64,000 nucleotides of DNA, taken from the NCBI GenBank assembly GCA_947499725.1, contig CANMPK010000006.1, positions 40,590 to 104,589 of the forward strand. The letters run 5' to 3'. The position numbers and the translations under genes are program-made. Below the pieces are notes generated by a model that saw only the letters and a program-made list of their open reading frames with translations, did not search any database and was not told where the DNA came from. Origin of the DNA: an uncultured Paracoccaceae bacterium (GTDB lineage Bacteria > Pseudomonadota > Alphaproteobacteria > Rhodobacterales > Rhodobacteraceae). Each line of letters opens with the position of its first letter. Position 1 is the first letter of the stretch. Shown here in pieces: positions 61,701 to 64,000 of this stretch.

Positions 61701-63821
61701 ATGGCACGCGAATATACACTCGAACATTACCGTAACTTCGGTATCATGGCGCACATCGATGCGGGTAAAACAACCTGTTCCGAGCGCATCCTGTACTACA
61801 CAGGTAAATCCCACAACATCGGCGAAGTGCACGATGGTGCGGCGACCATGGACTGGATGGAGCAAGAGCAAGAGCGCGGTATTACAATTACTTCCGCTGC
61901 GACAACCACATTCTGGGAACGCACAGAAGATGGTAAAACAGCTGACTCTCCTAAGCACCGTCTGAACATCATCGACACTCCAGGCCACGTTGACTTCACA
62001 ATTGAAGTTGAGCGTTCCCTGGCGGTTCTCGATGGTGCGGTTTGTGTTCTTGACGCAAACGCTGGTGTTGAGCCTCAAACAGAAACTGTTTGGCGTCAGG
62101 CTGACCGCTACAAAGTTCCACGTATGGTTTTTGTCAACAAAATGGACAAAATCGGCGCGGACTTCTTCAACTGTGTTGAAATGATCGAAGACCGTACAGG
62201 CGCACGTGCTGTTCCTATCGGTGTTCCAATCGGCGCAGAAACAGAGCTCGAAGGTCTGGTTGACCTCGTGACTATGGAAGAGTGGGTCTACATCGGTGAA
62301 GACCTCGGCGCATCTTGGGAAAAACGCCCAATCCGCGCAGAGCTGCAAGACATGGCCGACGAATGGCGCGGCAAGATGATCGAAGCAGCCGTCGAAATGG
62401 ACGACGATGCAATGGAAGCATACCTGGAAGGCGAAGAGCCATCCGTTGAGGAGCTGCGCAAGCTGCTTCGCAAAGGTACGCTGGAAATGGCGTTCGTTCC
62501 TGTTCTGGGTGGTTCCGCGTTCAAAAACAAAGGTGTTCAACCTTTGCTGAACGCCGTAATCGACTATCTGCCGTCCCCACTGGACGTTGTTGATTACATG
62601 GGCTTCAAACCAGGCGACGAAGAAGAAGTTCGTGACATTGCCCGCCGTGCGGATGATGACATGGCGTTCTCCGGTCTGGCGTTCAAAATCATGAACGACC
62701 CATTTGTTGGCTCCCTGACATTCACACGTATCTACTCTGGTACGTTGAGCAAGGGCGACACACTGCTGAACTCTACAAAAGGTCGTAAAGAGCGCATCGG
62801 TCGTATGATGATGATGCACTCCAATGATCGTGAAGAGATCACAGAAGCATTCGCAGGCGACATTATCGCTCTGGCAGGTCTGAAAGACACAACAACAGGT
62901 GACACACTCTGCGCAGTGAACGAACCAGTTGTTCTGGAAACAATGACTTTCCCAGATCCGGTGATCGAGATTGCGGTTGAGCCTAAGACAAAAGCTGACC
63001 AAGAGAAAATGTCTCAAGGTCTGCAGCGTCTGGCAGCCGAAGATCCATCCTTCCGTGTTGAGACTGATCTGGAATCCGGTCAGACCATCATGAAGGGCAT
63101 GGGCGAACTTCACCTGGACATTCTTGTTGACCGTCTGAAGCGTGAATTCAAAGTCGAAGCGAACATTGGTGCGCCACAGGTTGCGTATCGTGAGACCATC
63201 GGCCACGAAGTCGAGCACACATACACACACAAGAAACAGTCTGGTGGTTCCGGTCAGTTCGGTGAGGTTAAACTCATCATCACACCAACAGAGCCGGGTG
63301 AAGGTTACTCCTTCGAATCCCGCATCGTTGGTGGTTCTGTTCCTAAGGAATACATCCCAGGTGTTGAAAAAGGCATCCAGTCTGTCATGGACTCCGGCCC
63401 TCTGGCTGGCTTCCCAGTGATCGACTTTAAGGTTGCTCTGATCGACGGTAAGTTCCACGACGTTGACTCCAGCGTTCTGGCCTTCGAAATCGCATCCCGT
63501 ATGTGTATGCGTGAAGGTATGCGCCAAGCTGGCGCGAAACTGCTGGAACCAATGATGAAGGTCGAAGTTATTACTCCTGAAGAGTATACCGGCGGCATCA
63601 TCGGCGACCTGACATCCCGTCGTGGTCAAGTGTCCGGTCAGGAACCACGCGGCAACGCTGTTGCGATTGACGCATTCGTTCCTCTGGCGAACATGTTCGG
63701 CTACATTAACACTCTGCGTTCCATGTCCTCTGGCCGTGCGCAGTTTACAATGCAGTTCGACCACTACGATCCAGTTCCGCAGAACATCTCTGACGAGATC
63801 CAAGCGAAATTCGCATCTTAA
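61701..63821 (+). CDS. fusA: Elongation factor G
   Basis: [69 protein letters not shown]. Confidence 0.99.
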   Translation: MAREYTLEHYRNFGIMAHIDAGKTTCSERILYYTGKSHNIGEVHDGAATMDWMEQEQERGITITSAATTTFWERTEDGKTADSPKHRLNIIDTPGHVDFTIEVERSLAVLDGAVCVLDANAGVEPQTETVWRQADRYKVPRMVFVNKMDKIGADFFNCVEMIEDRTGARAVPIGVPIGAETELEGLVDLVTMEEWVYIGEDLGASWEKRPIRAELQDMADEWRGKMIEAAVEMDDDAMEAYLEGEEPSVEELRKLLRKGTLEMAFVPVLGGSAFKNKGVQPLLNAVIDYLPSPLDVVDYMGFKPGDEEEVRDIARRADDDMAFSGLAFKIMNDPFVGSLTFTRIYSGTLSKGDTLLNSTKGRKERIGRMMMMHSNDREEITEAFAGDIIALAGLKDTTTGDTLCAVNEPVVLETMTFPDPVIEIAVEPKTKADQEKMSQGLQRLAAEDPSFRVETDLESGQTIMKGMGELHLDILVDRLKREFKVEANIGAPQVAYRETIGHEVEHTYTHKKQSGGSGQFGEVKLIITPTEPGEGYSFESRIVGGSVPKEYIPGVEKGIQSVMDSGPLAGFPVIDFKVALIDGKFHDVDSSVLAFEIASRMCMREGMRQAGAKLLEPMMKVEVITPEEYTGGIIGDLTSRRGQVSGQEPRGNAVAIDAFVPLANMFGYINTLRSMSSGRAQFTMQFDHYDPVPQNISDEIQAKFAS

Positions 63822-63902
63822 TCGGGGCGGCGGGCTTCGGTCCGCCCTACCCACAACTCGTAGGTCGGGAATTTCCCCGACACCCCAAATAAGGAGGCCA
63901 TC

Positions 63903-64000
63903 ATGGCTAAGGAAAAGTTTGAACGTTCCAAACCGCACTGCAACATCGGCACAATCGGCCACGTTGACCACGGTAAAACAACACTGACAGCTGCGATCAC
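63903..64000 (+). CDS. tuf: Elongation factor Tu (5' fragment, truncated by window edge)
   Basis: [32 protein letters not shown]. Confidence 0.97.
   Translation, partial: MAKEKFERSKPHCNIGTIGHVDHGKTTLTAAI

Noticed and set aside
61347-63971. 874-aa ORF antisense to fusA and part of rpsG
   Set aside because: Same codon-usage artefact in a highly expressed gene.

Overview
The window is about 64 kb of a chromosome that looks like a marine alphaproteobacterium (Rhodobacterales/Roseobacter-like, judged from gene content and operon order; not verified). Left to right it contains: (1) the edge of a Nit1C-type nitrilase cluster (1-1534, minus) and a MocR-type regulator; (2) a ~21 kb accessory catabolic region (3.7-24.5 kb) with an Aap-type amino-acid ABC transporter split in two, persulfide-dioxygenase-like MBL protein, VOC protein, MetC-like C-S lyase, cytosolic BisC-like molybdopterin oxidoreductase, IclR regulator, rhodanese, DAO-type oxidase, HyuA/HyuB, SDR, acyl-CoA synthetase, RidA and SulP; (3) a UxaA-family hydrolase, an ArsB/NhaD-type transporter with a CBS protein, and a ManC/Ugd/epimerase nucleotide-sugar operon; (4) a polyol (mannitol/sorbitol type) ABC uptake and oxidation operon; (5) the secE-nusG / rplKA / rplJL / rpoBC / rpsL-rpsG-fusA-tuf backbone, interrupted by a predicted outer-membrane protein gene and a Hint-domain gene and carrying hairpin-rich leaders. 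The best candidate for an undescribed system is the 3.7-24.5 kb region, which reads as a co-regulated pathway for an organosulfur or cyclic-amide amino acid. Two of its promoters, 3.6 kb apart, share a 41-bp element (30/41 identical, with 12-bp and 7-bp identical ends at the same spacing), and a third promoter carries a related 34-bp dyad. No CRISPR array, tRNA, rRNA or insertion sequence was recognised. All assignments are by eye from translated sequence; no database search was run.
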